DNA from: JBBEAM01 sp040882845
GTDB taxonomy: Bacteria; Pseudomonadota; Alphaproteobacteria; Kiloniellales; DSM-21159
Assembly (NCBI GenBank): GCA_040882845.1
Contig: JBBEAM010000007.1
Coordinates: forward strand, 496,001-560,000
Reading direction: 5' to 3'
Length of the DNA stretch: 64,000 nt
Shown here: one piece after another, positions 47,421 through 56,901 of the stretch
How the letters are laid out: each line of letters begins with the position of its first letter
Position numbering within the stretch: the first letter of the stretch is position 1
Position numbers and translations under genes: made by a program
Notes under the pieces: model-generated
What the model was told of the DNA's origin: nothing
Seen by the model: only the letters and a program-made list of their open reading frames with translations
The model's database searches: none

Positions 47421-48326
47421 GTGAGCACAGCCGCTTCCCCCGCCATCCAGTCGATGACCGGTTTCGCCCGCAGCCAGGGGGCGAACGCCCTGGCCGAGTG
47501 GAGCTGGGAGGTGAAGTCGGTCAACGGCAAGAGCCTCGACGCTCGCTTCCGCGTGCCCAGCGGCTACGAGTCCTTGGAGCAGTCGGGGCGCGCGGCTCTG
47601 GCGGCGCGCTTCAAGCGCGGCAACTTCCAACTCGCCCTGACCCTGCGCCAGCAGATCGAACCCGAGGTGCATCTCAACCGGGCCGCGCTGGACAGCGTGA
47701 TGGCCCTGGTCGGCAGGCTGCGCCAGGAGGGCATCGAGGCCGATCCTCCGCGCCTCGACGGTCTGCTGCAGCTGCGCGGCGTGATCGAGACTCAGGAGCG
47801 CGAACTGGCCGCCGAGGAGTTTCTGGCCCTGGAGGCCGAACTGCTCGCGGCGCTGGAAACGGCTTTGGACGAACTGGCGGAGGTGCGCGCCGCCGAAGGC
47901 GCCAAGCTGCTGCAGCTGGCCGAAGCGCAGCTCGCCGAGATTGAGCGTCTGAGGAGTGCGGCCAGCGGTATGGCCGCCACCCAGCCCGAGGCGCTGCGCG
48001 CGCGCCTGCGCCAGCAGGTCGAGGAACTGCTGCAGAGCGCCGCTTCGCTCGACTCCGACCGCCTCTATCAGGAGGCCGCGCTGCTCGCCACCAAGGCCGA
48101 TATCCGCGAGGAGCTGGACCGCCTCGCGGCTCACGTCGAGGCGGCGCGGGCCCTGCTCGCATCCGGCGAGGCGGTCGGCCGCAAGCTCGACTTCCTCTGT
48201 CAGGAGTTCAACCGCGAGGCCAACACCCTCTGCTCCAAGTCCCAGGATGTCGCGCTGACCCGGCTTGGACTCGATCTCAAGAGCAGCATCGAGCAGCTTC
48301 GCGAGCAGGTGCAGAACCTTGAGTAA
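47421..48326 (+). CDS. YicC family endoribonuclease
   Basis: 301 residues from a GTG with GAGGAG six bases upstream. N-terminal SMTGFARSQG is the YicC hallmark, followed by VKSVNGKSLDARFRVPSGYE and a long coiled-coil middle. It ends with the DUF1732-type segment KLDFLCQEFNREANTLCSKS. YicC in E. coli promotes decay of the small RNA RyhB. It overlaps gmk by 8 bp, an arrangement conserved in alphaproteobacteria. Confidence 0.92.
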   Translation: MSTAASPAIQSMTGFARSQGANALAEWSWEVKSVNGKSLDARFRVPSGYESLEQSGRAALAARFKRGNFQLALTLRQQIEPEVHLNRAALDSVMALVGRLRQEGIEADPPRLDGLLQLRGVIETQERELAAEEFLALEAELLAALETALDELAEVRAAEGAKLLQLAEAQLAEIERLRSAASGMAATQPEALRARLRQQVEELLQSAASLDSDRLYQEAALLATKADIREELDRLAAHVEAARALLASGEAVGRKLDFLCQEFNREANTLCSKSQDVALTRLGLDLKSSIEQLREQVQNLE

Positions 48327-48966
48327 ATCCGCGCCGCCGACCATCCGCCGCCGCGGCCTGATGCTGGTGCTCTCCTCGCCTTCGGGGGCCGGCAAGACCA
48401 CGATCTCCCGTGCGCTGCTGGAGCGCGATGCCAACCTCAGCCTTTCGGTCTCGGCCACCACCCGTCCGATGCGGCCCAACGAGCTGGAAGGGGTGCATTA
48501 CTTCTTCAAGGATCAGGCTGAGTTCGAGCGCATGGTGAAGGACGGCGAGTTCCTGGAACACGCCCGGGTCTTCGGCCATGTCTACGGCACGCCGAAGGCG
48601 CCAGTCGAGGCGGCCTTGGCCGAGGGCAAGGACGTGCTCTTCGACATCGACTGGCAGGGCACCCAGCAGGTTGCCGAGGCCATGCCCAAGGACCTGGTGC
48701 GGGTGTTCATCCTGCCGCCGAGCCATGACGAGCTGGAGCGCCGGCTCTATACCCGCGCCCAGGATAGCCGGCAGGTCGTCGAGGGCCGCATGGCCAAGGC
48801 GGCCAGCGAGATGAGCCACTGGCAGGAGTACGACTACGTGGTGATCAACCGCGAGCTGGATCGCTGCATCGCCGAGGTCGAGGCGATCCTCCAGGCGGAG
48901 CGCCTGAAGCGCGAGCGCCAGACCAACCTCAGCGACTTCATCCGGGACCTGGCGCCGGAGAGTTAA
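48319..48966 (+). CDS. gmk: Guanylate kinase
   Basis: 215 residues if started at the TTG at 48319, which gives the alphaproteobacterial N-terminus SKSAPPTIRRRGLMLVLSS. An ATG 14 codons later would cut into it. P-loop SSPSGAGKTT, GMP-binding VSATTRPMRPNELEGVHY, and lid and C-terminal helices follow. It phosphorylates GMP to GDP, after GuaA. It starts inside yicC, and its stop interlocks (TTAA) with that of rsmA. Confidence 0.94.
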   Translation: MSKSAPPTIRRRGLMLVLSSPSGAGKTTISRALLERDANLSLSVSATTRPMRPNELEGVHYFFKDQAEFERMVKDGEFLEHARVFGHVYGTPKAPVEAALAEGKDVLFDIDWQGTQQVAEAMPKDLVRVFILPPSHDELERRLYTRAQDSRQVVEGRMAKAASEMSHWQEYDYVVINRELDRCIAEVEAILQAERLKRERQTNLSDFIRDLAPES

Positions 48967-49802
48967 GTCTCGGCCAGCCCGCGTGCCAGCGCCGCGAAAT
49001 CCTCCACCGATAGCTCCTCCGCCCGCGCGGTTTCCGGGATGCCGGCCTGTTCCAGCAGCGGGAGCGGCGGGACGCCGAGGGATTTGAGGCTCTGGCGCAG
49101 CATCTTTCGGCGCTGGCCGAAGGCCGCCGCAGTGACCCGCTCCATGGCTGCGAAGGAGGCTGCCGCCAGCGGCTGGGCGCGCGGCCGGAAGCCAACCACC
49201 GTGGAGGTCACCTTGGGCGGCGGGGTAAAGGCGCCTGGCGGGATGTCGAAGAGGATCGCCACCTCGCAGAGCCACTGCGCGACGATCGAAAGCCTCCCGT
49301 AAGCCTTGCTGCGCGGCGCGGCTGTCAGGCGCTCGGCGACCTCCTTTTGGTACATCAGGGTGAGCCCGGCGAAGGCTGCAGGATCTTTGTAGAGGGCGCG
49401 CAGCCAAGCGAGGGTCAGCTCGGTCGAGATGTTGTAGGGCAGGTTGGCGACGATCCGCCGTGGCGCAGCGCCCAAGGCGGCGCAGTCGATCTTCAGGGCA
49501 TCGGCCTCCACCACTTCCAGGCGGCCGGGATAGGCGGCGGCGACCTCGGCCAGGGCGGCGAGGCAGCGCTTGTCCTTTTCCACCGCGATGACCTGGGCCG
49601 CGTCTTCCATCAGCAAGGCGCGGGTGAGACCGCCGGGGCCGGGGCCGATCTCGATGACCGTGCCGTGGGCCAGATCGCCGGCGGCGCGGGCGATCTTGCG
49701 GGTCAGGTTGAGATCGAAGAGGAAGTGCTGACCCAGCGCGCGGCGGGCGAAGAGATCGTGGCGGGCGATGACCTCGCGCAGTGGAGGAAGGTCGTCAGCC
49801 AT
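48963..49802 (-). CDS. rsmA: 16S rRNA (adenine1518/1519-N6)-dimethyltransferase
   Basis: 279 residues. N-terminal GQHFLFDLNLTRKI, SAM motif VIEIGPGPGGLTRALL, and the catalytic NLPYNIST motif IV. The helical C-terminal domain has MLRQSLKSLG. RsmA (KsgA) dimethylates two adjacent adenines near the 3' end of 16S rRNA as a late check in 30S assembly. It overlaps pdxA by 8 bp; the surA-pdxA-rsmA order is as in E. coli. Confidence 0.96.
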   Translation of the reverse strand: MADDLPPLREVIARHDLFARRALGQHFLFDLNLTRKIARAAGDLAHGTVIEIGPGPGGLTRALLMEDAAQVIAVEKDKRCLAALAEVAAAYPGRLEVVEADALKIDCAALGAAPRRIVANLPYNISTELTLAWLRALYKDPAAFAGLTLMYQKEVAERLTAAPRSKAYGRLSIVAQWLCEVAILFDIPPGAFTPPPKVTSTVVGFRPRAQPLAAASFAAMERVTAAAFGQRRKMLRQSLKSLGVPPLPLLEQAGIPETARAEELSVEDFAALARGLAET

Positions 49803-50823
49803 CCGCCGCCTGGCGCCGCAGGGCCATCTCTCCCGCCGTGCGGATCGCTGCGATCAGACTGCGCGCGTCGGCCTTGCCCAGACCGGCGATGTCGAAGGCG
49901 GTGCCGTGGTCCGGCGAAGTCCTGATGAAGGGCAGGCCCAGGGTGACGTTGACCCCGCTGTGGAAGTCGATGGTCTTGAGCGGCAGCAGCGCCTGGTCAT
50001 GGTACATGCAGAGCGCGGCGTCGTAGTGCTGCCGCGCTTCGGCATGGAACAGGGTGTCCGCGGGCGCGGGGCCGGTGACCGAGATGCCTTCGGCGCACAG
50101 GGTCTCGACTGCAGGTGCGATGACCTCGATCTCCTCGCGGCCGAGCGCGCCGCTTTCGCCGGCATGGGGGTTGAGCGCCGCCACGGCGAGGCGCGGCTCG
50201 GGGATTGCGAAGTCCCTTCGCAATGCCGCCGCGAGGGTGCGCCCCGCCTGGACGATGGCATCCTGCTTCAGCGCGCCGGCAACCTCCTTCAGCGGCAGGT
50301 GCACCGTCACCGGCACCACCTTGAGCCCGGGGCAGAGCAGCAGCATCACAGGCTGCGCACCGCCGCCTGCAAGATGGGCAAGATACTCGGTGTGGCCGGG
50401 AAACTTGAAGCCCGCCTGATAGAGCGTCTGCTTATGGATCGGGTTGGTCACCAGGGCGTCGGCTTGGCCCTTCGCGACCAGCGCCACCGCGCGCTCGATG
50501 GCGGCGATCACCGCCGCGGCGTTGCCGATGTCCGGTCGGCCGGGCTCGACCTCCCCATCCAGGGACTGCCGCAGCACCGGGAGAGCGTCGGGAAAGGTTT
50601 GCCGTGCCTGCTCCGGGCTGCCGATTTCAAGAATCTCGATGGCAGGATCGATTGCCGTCAGCCGCGCTGGATCGTCGATCAGAAAGAAGGCCGGCCCGGC
50701 GGAGTCTTTCCGCAGCTCCAGCCAAGCCTTGATCGCGATCTCGCCGCCGATTCCGGCAGGCTCGCCCATGGTCAACGCGAGAAGCGGCGGCTGCGTGCCC
50801 GTGGTTGGGGCTGCTGGCGCCAT
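49795..50823 (-). CDS. pdxA: 4-hydroxythreonine-4-phosphate dehydrogenase
   Basis: 342 residues. N-terminal LALTMGEPAGIGGEIAIKAW, the metal-binding histidines in FPGHTEYLA and MYHDQALLPLK, and the C-terminal LPFIRTSPDHGTAFDIAG. It oxidises 4-phosphohydroxy-threonine in pyridoxal phosphate synthesis. It lies between surA and rsmA, 9 bp after the surA stop, in one operon. Confidence 0.95.
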   Translation of the reverse strand: MAPAAPTTGTQPPLLALTMGEPAGIGGEIAIKAWLELRKDSAGPAFFLIDDPARLTAIDPAIEILEIGSPEQARQTFPDALPVLRQSLDGEVEPGRPDIGNAAAVIAAIERAVALVAKGQADALVTNPIHKQTLYQAGFKFPGHTEYLAHLAGGGAQPVMLLLCPGLKVVPVTVHLPLKEVAGALKQDAIVQAGRTLAAALRRDFAIPEPRLAVAALNPHAGESGALGREEIEVIAPAVETLCAEGISVTGPAPADTLFHAEARQHYDAALCMYHDQALLPLKTIDFHSGVNVTLGLPFIRTSPDHGTAFDIAGLGKADARSLIAAIRTAGEMALRRQAADG

Positions 50824-50832
50824 CTGCCGGCT

Positions 50833-52101
50833 TCAGAGACGGATGTCGACGTTCGCCTGACGGCGCAGGTCGCGCATATAGCGGCGGGCGAGCCGCTCCA
50901 GACGCTCGCGCGCCAGGCTTTCCTCGATCTCGCGCCGGTCGACCCCATCCTCCGTGCGGTTGCAGACCACGAAGACCGAATAGCCGCCGCTGACTTCGAG
51001 CGGCGGGCTGGCCTGCTGTACGGGCAGGCCGGTCAGGGCCTGCTCGACGTTCTCCGGCAGCCGGTCTGCGGCGATCTCGCCCAGATCGGCCTGTTCGCCG
51101 ACGCCGAGTTCCTCCGCGATGGCCTTGGCATCGTCGCAGCCCTCGATCTGCTCGGAGATTGCCCGGGCGTCGTTGAGCACGGCTTCGCTGTCGTCGCCAG
51201 TGTTCACCGGGAAGGCGATGCGCACGATCTCCCAGACCGCGGTGCCGCCAAAGGCGGCAGTGCGCTTGTCGATCAGAGCGACGATGTAGAAGCCGCCGAG
51301 AGTGCGGATCGGACCGCGGATCGTTCCCGGCTCCATGCTGGCGACGGTCTCCTCCAGCTCCTCGGGCAGTTCGCCTTCCTGGGTCCAGCCCAGGTCGCCG
51401 CCGACCGCGGCGGTGGGCGACTGGGAAAACTGCTGGGCCAGCGCGCTGAAGTTGCCGCCCTGCTGAATTTCCTGCATCAGCCGTTCCGCGTTGGCCTGCA
51501 CCTGGGCTTCTTCCGAGGGATTGTCGACGGCGAGAAAAATCTCGGCGACGCGGCGTTCCGGCTGACCTGCGTTGGCGCGCATCCTTTCGATGGCGGCATC
51601 GATGTCGAGCGGACCGATTTCGACCTCCGGGCGCAATCGCAGATTGACGACCCGGCTCCAGGACAGCTGCGCCAGAAGCTGTTCGCGCAGGGAGCTGGGC
51701 AGGATGCCGTTGCGCTGCAGCATCTCGACGAACTGCGCCGTCTCCATCTCGTTGCGCCGCGCCACCTCTTGCAGGGCGGAATCGATTTCGGCTTCGGGGA
51801 CCTCGATCTCCAGGCGGTTGGCTTCCTGAAGTTGCAGGCGCTCGTCGATCAGGTTGCGCAACACCGTGCCGCTGAGCCTGTTGCGGGTTTCCTGGGAGTC
51901 CGGCAGGCCCGAGGCGACGATGGCGATGCGCAGCCGCATCGACAGGTCGAGAATGGAAATCACCTCGTCGTTGACCACCGCGGCCGGCCGCAGGGTGTCC
52001 GACTGCCCGCTGGTGGATTGGGCACTGGCGGGCTGCGCGGCGAGGCCGGCGAGCAGGCAGAAGGCGCCCGCGGCGATCAGTGATGTGATTTTCAGTGACA
52101 T
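50833..52101 (-). CDS. surA: Periplasmic peptidyl-prolyl isomerase/chaperone SurA-like
   Basis: 422 residues. A signal peptide covers about 1-27 (ends PASAQS). A SurA-type N-terminal helical domain with VVNDEVISILDLSMRLR and a parvulin rotamase-like region (FSALAQQFSQSPTAAVGGDLGWTQEGELP) follow. A C-terminal helix returns to the N-domain. It chaperones unfolded outer membrane proteins; the beta-barrel LptD is encoded just upstream. The second parvulin domain of E. coli SurA seems reduced or missing. Confidence 0.88.
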   Translation of the reverse strand: MSLKITSLIAAGAFCLLAGLAAQPASAQSTSGQSDTLRPAAVVNDEVISILDLSMRLRIAIVASGLPDSQETRNRLSGTVLRNLIDERLQLQEANRLEIEVPEAEIDSALQEVARRNEMETAQFVEMLQRNGILPSSLREQLLAQLSWSRVVNLRLRPEVEIGPLDIDAAIERMRANAGQPERRVAEIFLAVDNPSEEAQVQANAERLMQEIQQGGNFSALAQQFSQSPTAAVGGDLGWTQEGELPEELEETVASMEPGTIRGPIRTLGGFYIVALIDKRTAAFGGTAVWEIVRIAFPVNTGDDSEAVLNDARAISEQIEGCDDAKAIAEELGVGEQADLGEIAADRLPENVEQALTGLPVQQASPPLEVSGGYSVFVVCNRTEDGVDRREIEESLARERLERLARRYMRDLRRQANVDIRL

Positions 52102-52181
52102 GAGCCTCGTATCGCGTCCCTAGGGGAAAGCTTCTTTATGGCGCGTTCCCGCAGCCCTGGGGCCGCGGCCGTTTCGCGCGC

Positions 52182-52210
52182 ACTATAGTTCCTCGCCTGC
52201 CGCGAAACAA
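52182..52210 (-). promoter_or_regulatory. Candidate promoter of surA-pdxA-rsmA
   Basis: On the minus strand TTGTTT (52210-52205) and TATAGT (52187-52182) are 17 bp apart in the 155-bp gap after lptD, so surA may have its own promoter in addition to read-through from lptD. Confidence 0.4.
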
Positions 52211-52256
52211 CGCATCGCAATAAGGCATTTCCGCGGCGGCGCCGGGCGGCGCGGGG

Positions 52257-54503
52257 TTAGTTGCTGAATGACCCCAGGTGCTTGAAGGACACCTGGAAGA
52301 AGATGCTCTCGTCAGGGTCGATCTCGCGGTCGTCGTAGTTGCTCCGCTTGTAGATCGCAGCGACGGTGCAGCATTCGTTCTCGTAGGTCAGGCCGACGCT
52401 GGTGGAGAGTTCCCGGCCCTTTTCCAGGTCGTGGCGATGCTGCACGAAACCTGACCAGTACTCGGTGAACTGGCTGTTGATGCGGCCGATCAGTTCGTGC
52501 CTGTCGTCGGGGAAGTCTTCCTGAACGCCGCCGTCGATGAAGCTGTAGCCGAGCTGCATGTTGAGCGCTTCGGGGCCGGTGTCGAGCACCAGCTCGTTGC
52601 GCCGCAGGCTGAAGTCGTCGCTGTCCAGGCGGAAGCGCCAGGACAGATCCAGATCCTCGATCGGCCGGATTACCGTGCGGCCGACGATATCTGAGACATT
52701 GTCGCGCACGCCGCTCTTGTTATCGAACACCTCGGCTTCGTCGAGCCGGAAGGACTGTCCCAGGAAAACTTCGGCATAGCCGCCGTCGTAGCCGCCGTAG
52801 GTCCACTTCACGCCGTAGTCGAAGCGCTGTCCAGGGCTGACCCGGTCGACGCCGGGAAAGCGGTTGATCGAGAAAATGTTGGTGTCGTCGAATTCGAACT
52901 CCAGGGAGTCCTCGTTGGGGATGTCCCCGGAGTTGCCGCCGTCCGGGGCGACCACGATCTGGGCGATCGGCTCGATCGTCTGGTAAAAGGTCTCGTGGTG
53001 AGAAATCAGCGGATAGCGCCACTGCATCGCGAGATAGGGGAACAGGCGTCCGGCAAAATCCTCTCCCTGAGGGTTCGGCGGATCGAAGTCGTTGGTGTCC
53101 GGATCGACGCCATAGGTCCAATAGGCGGCGCCTTGGAGGCCGGCGGTCACCTTGAAGACATGGCCGCCGGGCGTCGTGTAGGGCAGATCCCAGCTGACGT
53201 TCGCGGAGAGGCGGCGGACGTCGCGGCCATCCTGGCGATAGAGGTTCATGAAGCTGGCGTCGGCGTTGAACTTGCTGCCGTTGTCCATCGGCTCGCCGAC
53301 GAAGTTGTAGCTTGCGATCGGGGCGATGATCGGCAGCTCGTCGTTCTCTTCTCCCTGGCGGAAGGTCTGGAAGGCGAAGCTCTCGACCGAGGCGTAGGTC
53401 CGTCCCCGGAACCCCTCCAGGAACGCGCGGGAGGTCAGCCGCGAATCGTTGCTGATGTCATAGGCGCGCAGGTAGGTGTCGTCGGTCGCGGCCTCGACGT
53501 CGAAGCCGGCGCGCCAGGTATCGTCGAGGTCGAACTCTCCCTCGGCGTCGATGTGGCCGCGGAAGACGTCGTGATCGACGTCGCCGTCGTCCTCGTCTTC
53601 GCGATCGGCGACCGTGGCGCTGGCGCGCAGCTCCAGGAAGCCGTTTTCGTACAGCCGCCGGTACTCGCCCGCCAGCTGGGCGTTCTGCTTGGTGGTGATC
53701 AGCGGAGTGAAGGTGAAGTCCTCATCCGGCCCGAGCGTCCAGTAGTAGGGCGTGGAGATCGACCCGCCAAAGCGATTGGAGATCCCGAAGGAGGGCGAGA
53801 GGAATCCCGACTTGCGCTCGACCGAGGGGTCGGGATGTTCGAAGTAGGGCGTATAGAGCACAGGAACGCCGTAAATCTCCATCCAGGCGTTGTGGTAGGC
53901 GATGGTCTCCTCGTCCTGGTCATGCACCACCCGCTCGGCCTTGAGCTGCCAGAGCGGCGCGCGCATCGGATCTTCCGGGCAAAGCGGGCAGGGGCTGAAC
54001 ACAGCCTTGTTGAAAGTGGTCCGTGTGCCGCCTGTGCGGCTGCCGCTGGCGGCGGCGATGCGCGAGTCGTCGGACAGCAGCACGCGGATGTCGCGGATGA
54101 AGCCTTCGCGCAGGTTGTCCTTGAGCTCCAGATAGTTGGAGAAGACCACATCGCCGCGCGGGCCGACCAGCGCGACATTGCCGGAGGCCGAGACCAGGCC
54201 GCTGCGCATGTTGTAGGAGATGGTGTCGGCGAGAACGGTGTAATCGCCCTGCGCGACCTCGACATCGCCGGTCGCCGTGACGACGCCCAGGTTCTGATCG
54301 TAGGTGATGCTGTCTGCCGAGATCAGGGCCGGGATTTCGCCGTCGGGCAGTTGGTCCTGGGCGATCAGCGAGCCCGCTGCCAGAAGGCTCTGCGTCGGCA
54401 GGCCCAACAGCACCAGCGCCACAACGAGGCGCAGGGCGAGAAGCCGAAAAGCCTGTAGCCAGGCTCCGCCCGCCAAATCCTTGCCTGTGAATCCCCCCGG
54501 CAT
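52257..54503 (-). CDS. lptD: LPS-assembly protein LptD
   Basis: 748 residues. After a leader with a hydrophobic core (about 15-43) comes the OstA/LptA-like N-domain (ADSITYDQNLGVVTATGDVEV, about 63-83, and further beta repeats). A large C-terminal beta-barrel domain ends in ...IFFQVSFKHLG. Cysteines occur as a CPLCPEDP pair near 175 and a CC pair in NECCTVAA near 720, matching the disulfide partners of LptD. It places LPS in the outer leaflet. It is upstream of surA, which aids its folding. Confidence 0.92.
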   Translation of the reverse strand: MPGGFTGKDLAGGAWLQAFRLLALRLVVALVLLGLPTQSLLAAGSLIAQDQLPDGEIPALISADSITYDQNLGVVTATGDVEVAQGDYTVLADTISYNMRSGLVSASGNVALVGPRGDVVFSNYLELKDNLREGFIRDIRVLLSDDSRIAAASGSRTGGTRTTFNKAVFSPCPLCPEDPMRAPLWQLKAERVVHDQDEETIAYHNAWMEIYGVPVLYTPYFEHPDPSVERKSGFLSPSFGISNRFGGSISTPYYWTLGPDEDFTFTPLITTKQNAQLAGEYRRLYENGFLELRASATVADREDEDDGDVDHDVFRGHIDAEGEFDLDDTWRAGFDVEAATDDTYLRAYDISNDSRLTSRAFLEGFRGRTYASVESFAFQTFRQGEENDELPIIAPIASYNFVGEPMDNGSKFNADASFMNLYRQDGRDVRRLSANVSWDLPYTTPGGHVFKVTAGLQGAAYWTYGVDPDTNDFDPPNPQGEDFAGRLFPYLAMQWRYPLISHHETFYQTIEPIAQIVVAPDGGNSGDIPNEDSLEFEFDDTNIFSINRFPGVDRVSPGQRFDYGVKWTYGGYDGGYAEVFLGQSFRLDEAEVFDNKSGVRDNVSDIVGRTVIRPIEDLDLSWRFRLDSDDFSLRRNELVLDTGPEALNMQLGYSFIDGGVQEDFPDDRHELIGRINSQFTEYWSGFVQHRHDLEKGRELSTSVGLTYENECCTVAAIYKRSNYDDREIDPDESIFFQVSFKHLGSFSN

Positions 54504-54843
54504 TCCCCCCTACCGAGCTCCCTCTCTCGCGGACTCGCGGCGACCGGCGAACCGGCGCCGGACCGCACGGAAATTATCTGGAGTCCCGTTCCTGAAAGAG
54601 AGGAATACACGCAAGCCAAGGAATCCGTCCAGTCTGTAAGGCTTTTACTTCGATATTTCTTGACTTGATTTGTTTGGATTTTCCCGGGCGGTTTCCAACT
54701 CTTTCGACGGGGAGCTCCGCGCGCCGTGCCGGTCCCCGGCGAGCCATTGACACTGCGCGGCGGCGGCGTCTAACTGCCGCCATCACCCCTGCGCGCCCCC
54801 GCGGAGCGGCGCCCCGAGCAACGAACAGCGGAGACCCACCTTC
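54504..54843. other. 340-bp divergent intergenic region between lptD and pepA
   Basis: The middle (about 54580-54720) is AT-richer with several T runs and should contain the lptD promoter on the minus strand, though I cannot pick one element with confidence. The pepA side carries a TTGACA promoter. No RNA gene is seen. Confidence 0.45.
54747..54774 (+). promoter_or_regulatory. Candidate promoter of pepA
   Basis: A consensus TTGACA (54747-54752) is followed after 16 bp by TCTAAC (54769-54774), about 70 bp before the pepA ATG. Confidence 0.45.
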
Positions 54844-56376
54844 ATGCGCATCAGTTTTGTGACGGAGAAACAGCCGAAGAGCGGCGCCGTCGTCGCCGGC
54901 CTTGGCGAGGGCGGCAAGCTGCCCGCGGCGGCCAAGGAACTCGACAAGGCGGCCGGCGGCGCGCTGTCGCGCGCGCTGAGCCATGCGCGTTCTCCCGGCA
55001 AGCGCGGCGACATCCTCGAGGTTACGGCGCCGGGCGGTTTGAGCAACAGCCGCGTTCTGCTGGTTGGACTGGGCAAGCCCGCGGAACTGACGGCGCGCAA
55101 CCTGGAGGACCTCGGCGGCAGCCTTGCCGCCAAGCTGAATGCCCTGGGGGAGAGCGAGGCGACGCTGTTCGGCACGACCTTCGCCGGCGGACCCTCGGCA
55201 GAGGAAGCCGGCGCGCACCTCGCCTTCGGCGCCCTGCTGCGCTCCTACCGCTTCGACAAGTACCGCACCACCGAGAAGGCAGATGCCAAGCCGAGCCTGA
55301 AGAAGCTTGCCATCGGCGTCGAAAAGACCGCGCCGGCCAAGCGGATCTACGACGGCCTGGAGAAGGTCGCAGCCGGCGTTTTCACTACGCGCGACATCGT
55401 CTCGGAACCGGCAAATATCATTTATCCCAAGAGTTTCGTTCAGGAAGCTAAGAAACTGGAGAAGCTTGGCATCAAGCTCCAGGTGCTCGGCGAAAAGGAG
55501 ATGAAGAAGCTCGGCATGGGCGCCCTGCTCGGCGTCGGCCAGGGCTCGATCCGGGAATCCCAGCTGCTGGTGCTGCGCTGGGACGGCCTGGCCGAAAAGG
55601 CCAAGAGCAAGTCGCAAGGCAAATCCCCAGGCAAGGCGGGGCAGCCGCTCGCCATCGTCGGCAAGGGCGTGACCTTCGACACCGGCGGCATCTCGATCAA
55701 ACCCGCCGCAGGCATGGGCGACATGAAGTGGGACATGGGCGGTGCCGGCGTGGTGCTCGGCCTGATGGCGGCCTTGGCCGGACGCAAGGCCAAGGTCAAC
55801 GTGATCGGCATCTGCGGGCTGGTCGAGAACATGCCCGACGGCAATGCCCAGCGTCCCGGCGACATCGTCACTTCGGCCTCGGGTCAGACCATCGAGGTGC
55901 TGAACACCGATGCCGAGGGCCGGCTCGTGCTGGCCGATGCGCTGTGGTACGCGCAGGAGAAGTTCAAGCCGAAGACCATCGTCGATCTGGCGACGCTGAC
56001 CGGCGCCATCATGGTCTCCCTGGGCCGCAGCACCGCCGGACTGTTCTCCAACGACGACGACCTCTCGACGCAGCTGACCGCCGCCGGCAAGGAGGTCAGC
56101 GAGCCCCTGTGGCGTATGCCCATGGGCGAGGAGTACGACCGCATGATCGACAGCGACGCCGCCGACATGAAGAACATCGGCGGGCGCTGGGCCGGCTCGA
56201 CCACCGCGGCGCAGTTCCTGCAGCGCTTCGTGCAGAAGGGCACTCCCTGGGCGCATCTCGACATCGCCGGCGTCACCTGGTCGGAAAAGGATCAGCCGAC
56301 CGTGCCCAAGGGCGCGACGGCCTTCGGCGTGCGCCTGCTCGACCGCTGGATCCGGGACAACCACGAAGGCAAGTAG
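54844..56376 (+). CDS. pepA: Leucyl aminopeptidase (M17 family)
   Basis: 510 residues. The metal-binding active site is visible in VGKGVTFDTGGISIKP (Lys and Asp), DMKWDMGGAG and the family signature NTDAEGRLVLADAL (about 355-368). The N-terminal macro-like domain covers about 1-170. A two-metal cytoplasmic aminopeptidase of peptide turnover; in E. coli PepA also binds DNA. A Lys/Ser-rich insertion (AEKAKSKSQGKSPGKAG) near residue 250 is extra compared with the usual sequence. holC follows 5 bp later. Confidence 0.95.
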   Translation: MRISFVTEKQPKSGAVVAGLGEGGKLPAAAKELDKAAGGALSRALSHARSPGKRGDILEVTAPGGLSNSRVLLVGLGKPAELTARNLEDLGGSLAAKLNALGESEATLFGTTFAGGPSAEEAGAHLAFGALLRSYRFDKYRTTEKADAKPSLKKLAIGVEKTAPAKRIYDGLEKVAAGVFTTRDIVSEPANIIYPKSFVQEAKKLEKLGIKLQVLGEKEMKKLGMGALLGVGQGSIRESQLLVLRWDGLAEKAKSKSQGKSPGKAGQPLAIVGKGVTFDTGGISIKPAAGMGDMKWDMGGAGVVLGLMAALAGRKAKVNVIGICGLVENMPDGNAQRPGDIVTSASGQTIEVLNTDAEGRLVLADALWYAQEKFKPKTIVDLATLTGAIMVSLGRSTAGLFSNDDDLSTQLTAAGKEVSEPLWRMPMGEEYDRMIDSDAADMKNIGGRWAGSTTAAQFLQRFVQKGTPWAHLDIAGVTWSEKDQPTVPKGATAFGVRLLDRWIRDNHEGK

Positions 56377-56381
56377 GGCGC

Positions 56382-56834
56382 GTGCCGGAGATCCGCTTCT
56401 ATCACCTGTCGCGCGCGCCGCTCGAGCGGGTTCTTCCGCTGCTGCTGGAGAAGACGCTGGAAACCGGCGCCCGCGCCGTGGTGATGGCGCAGAGCGAGGA
56501 GCGGGTCGAGGCTCTGACCGCGCTGCTGTGGACCTACAACGACCGCGGCTTCCTGCCGCACGGCTCGGCCAAGGACGGCTTCGCCGAGCGCCAGCCGATC
56601 TGGCTGACGACCAAGCCGGAGAATCCCAACGGCGCCAAGTACCTCTTCCTAACGGACGGTGCCGAAAGCCGGGAGATGGACGGCTTCGAGCGCTGCTTCC
56701 TGCTGTTCGACGGCCGCGACGAGCAGGCTGTGACGGCCGCCCGCGCGCAGTGGAAGGCGCTCAAGGACAGCGGCGGCGTGCTCAGCTACTGGCAGCAGGA
56801 CGACAGCGGCCGCTGGCAGAACAAGGCCGGCTGA
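56382..56834 (+). CDS. holC: DNA polymerase III subunit chi
   Basis: 150 residues from a GTG at 56382. EIRFYHLSRAPLERVLPLLLEKTLETG at the start and a middle with LLWTYNDRGFLPHGSA are the chi pattern; the C-terminal LFDGRDEQAVTAARAQWK helix follows. Chi links the clamp loader to SSB in the replisome. The pepA-holC pairing is conserved in proteobacteria. Confidence 0.92.
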   Translation: MPEIRFYHLSRAPLERVLPLLLEKTLETGARAVVMAQSEERVEALTALLWTYNDRGFLPHGSAKDGFAERQPIWLTTKPENPNGAKYLFLTDGAESREMDGFERCFLLFDGRDEQAVTAARAQWKALKDSGGVLSYWQQDDSGRWQNKAG

Positions 56835-56901
56835 CCCCCGCTCATGGCCTCTCCCCTCCGCCACCGAAAAGGCGTAAACTACAGGCAGGGAGGATACGGG
56901 A

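Noticed and set aside
46563..48479. A 638-residue continuous frame that would fuse the SDR to an N-terminal extension
   Set aside because: The extension is antisense to yicC and its 5' part to gmk; the SDR has a normal ATG at 47327 followed directly by its cofactor-binding motif.
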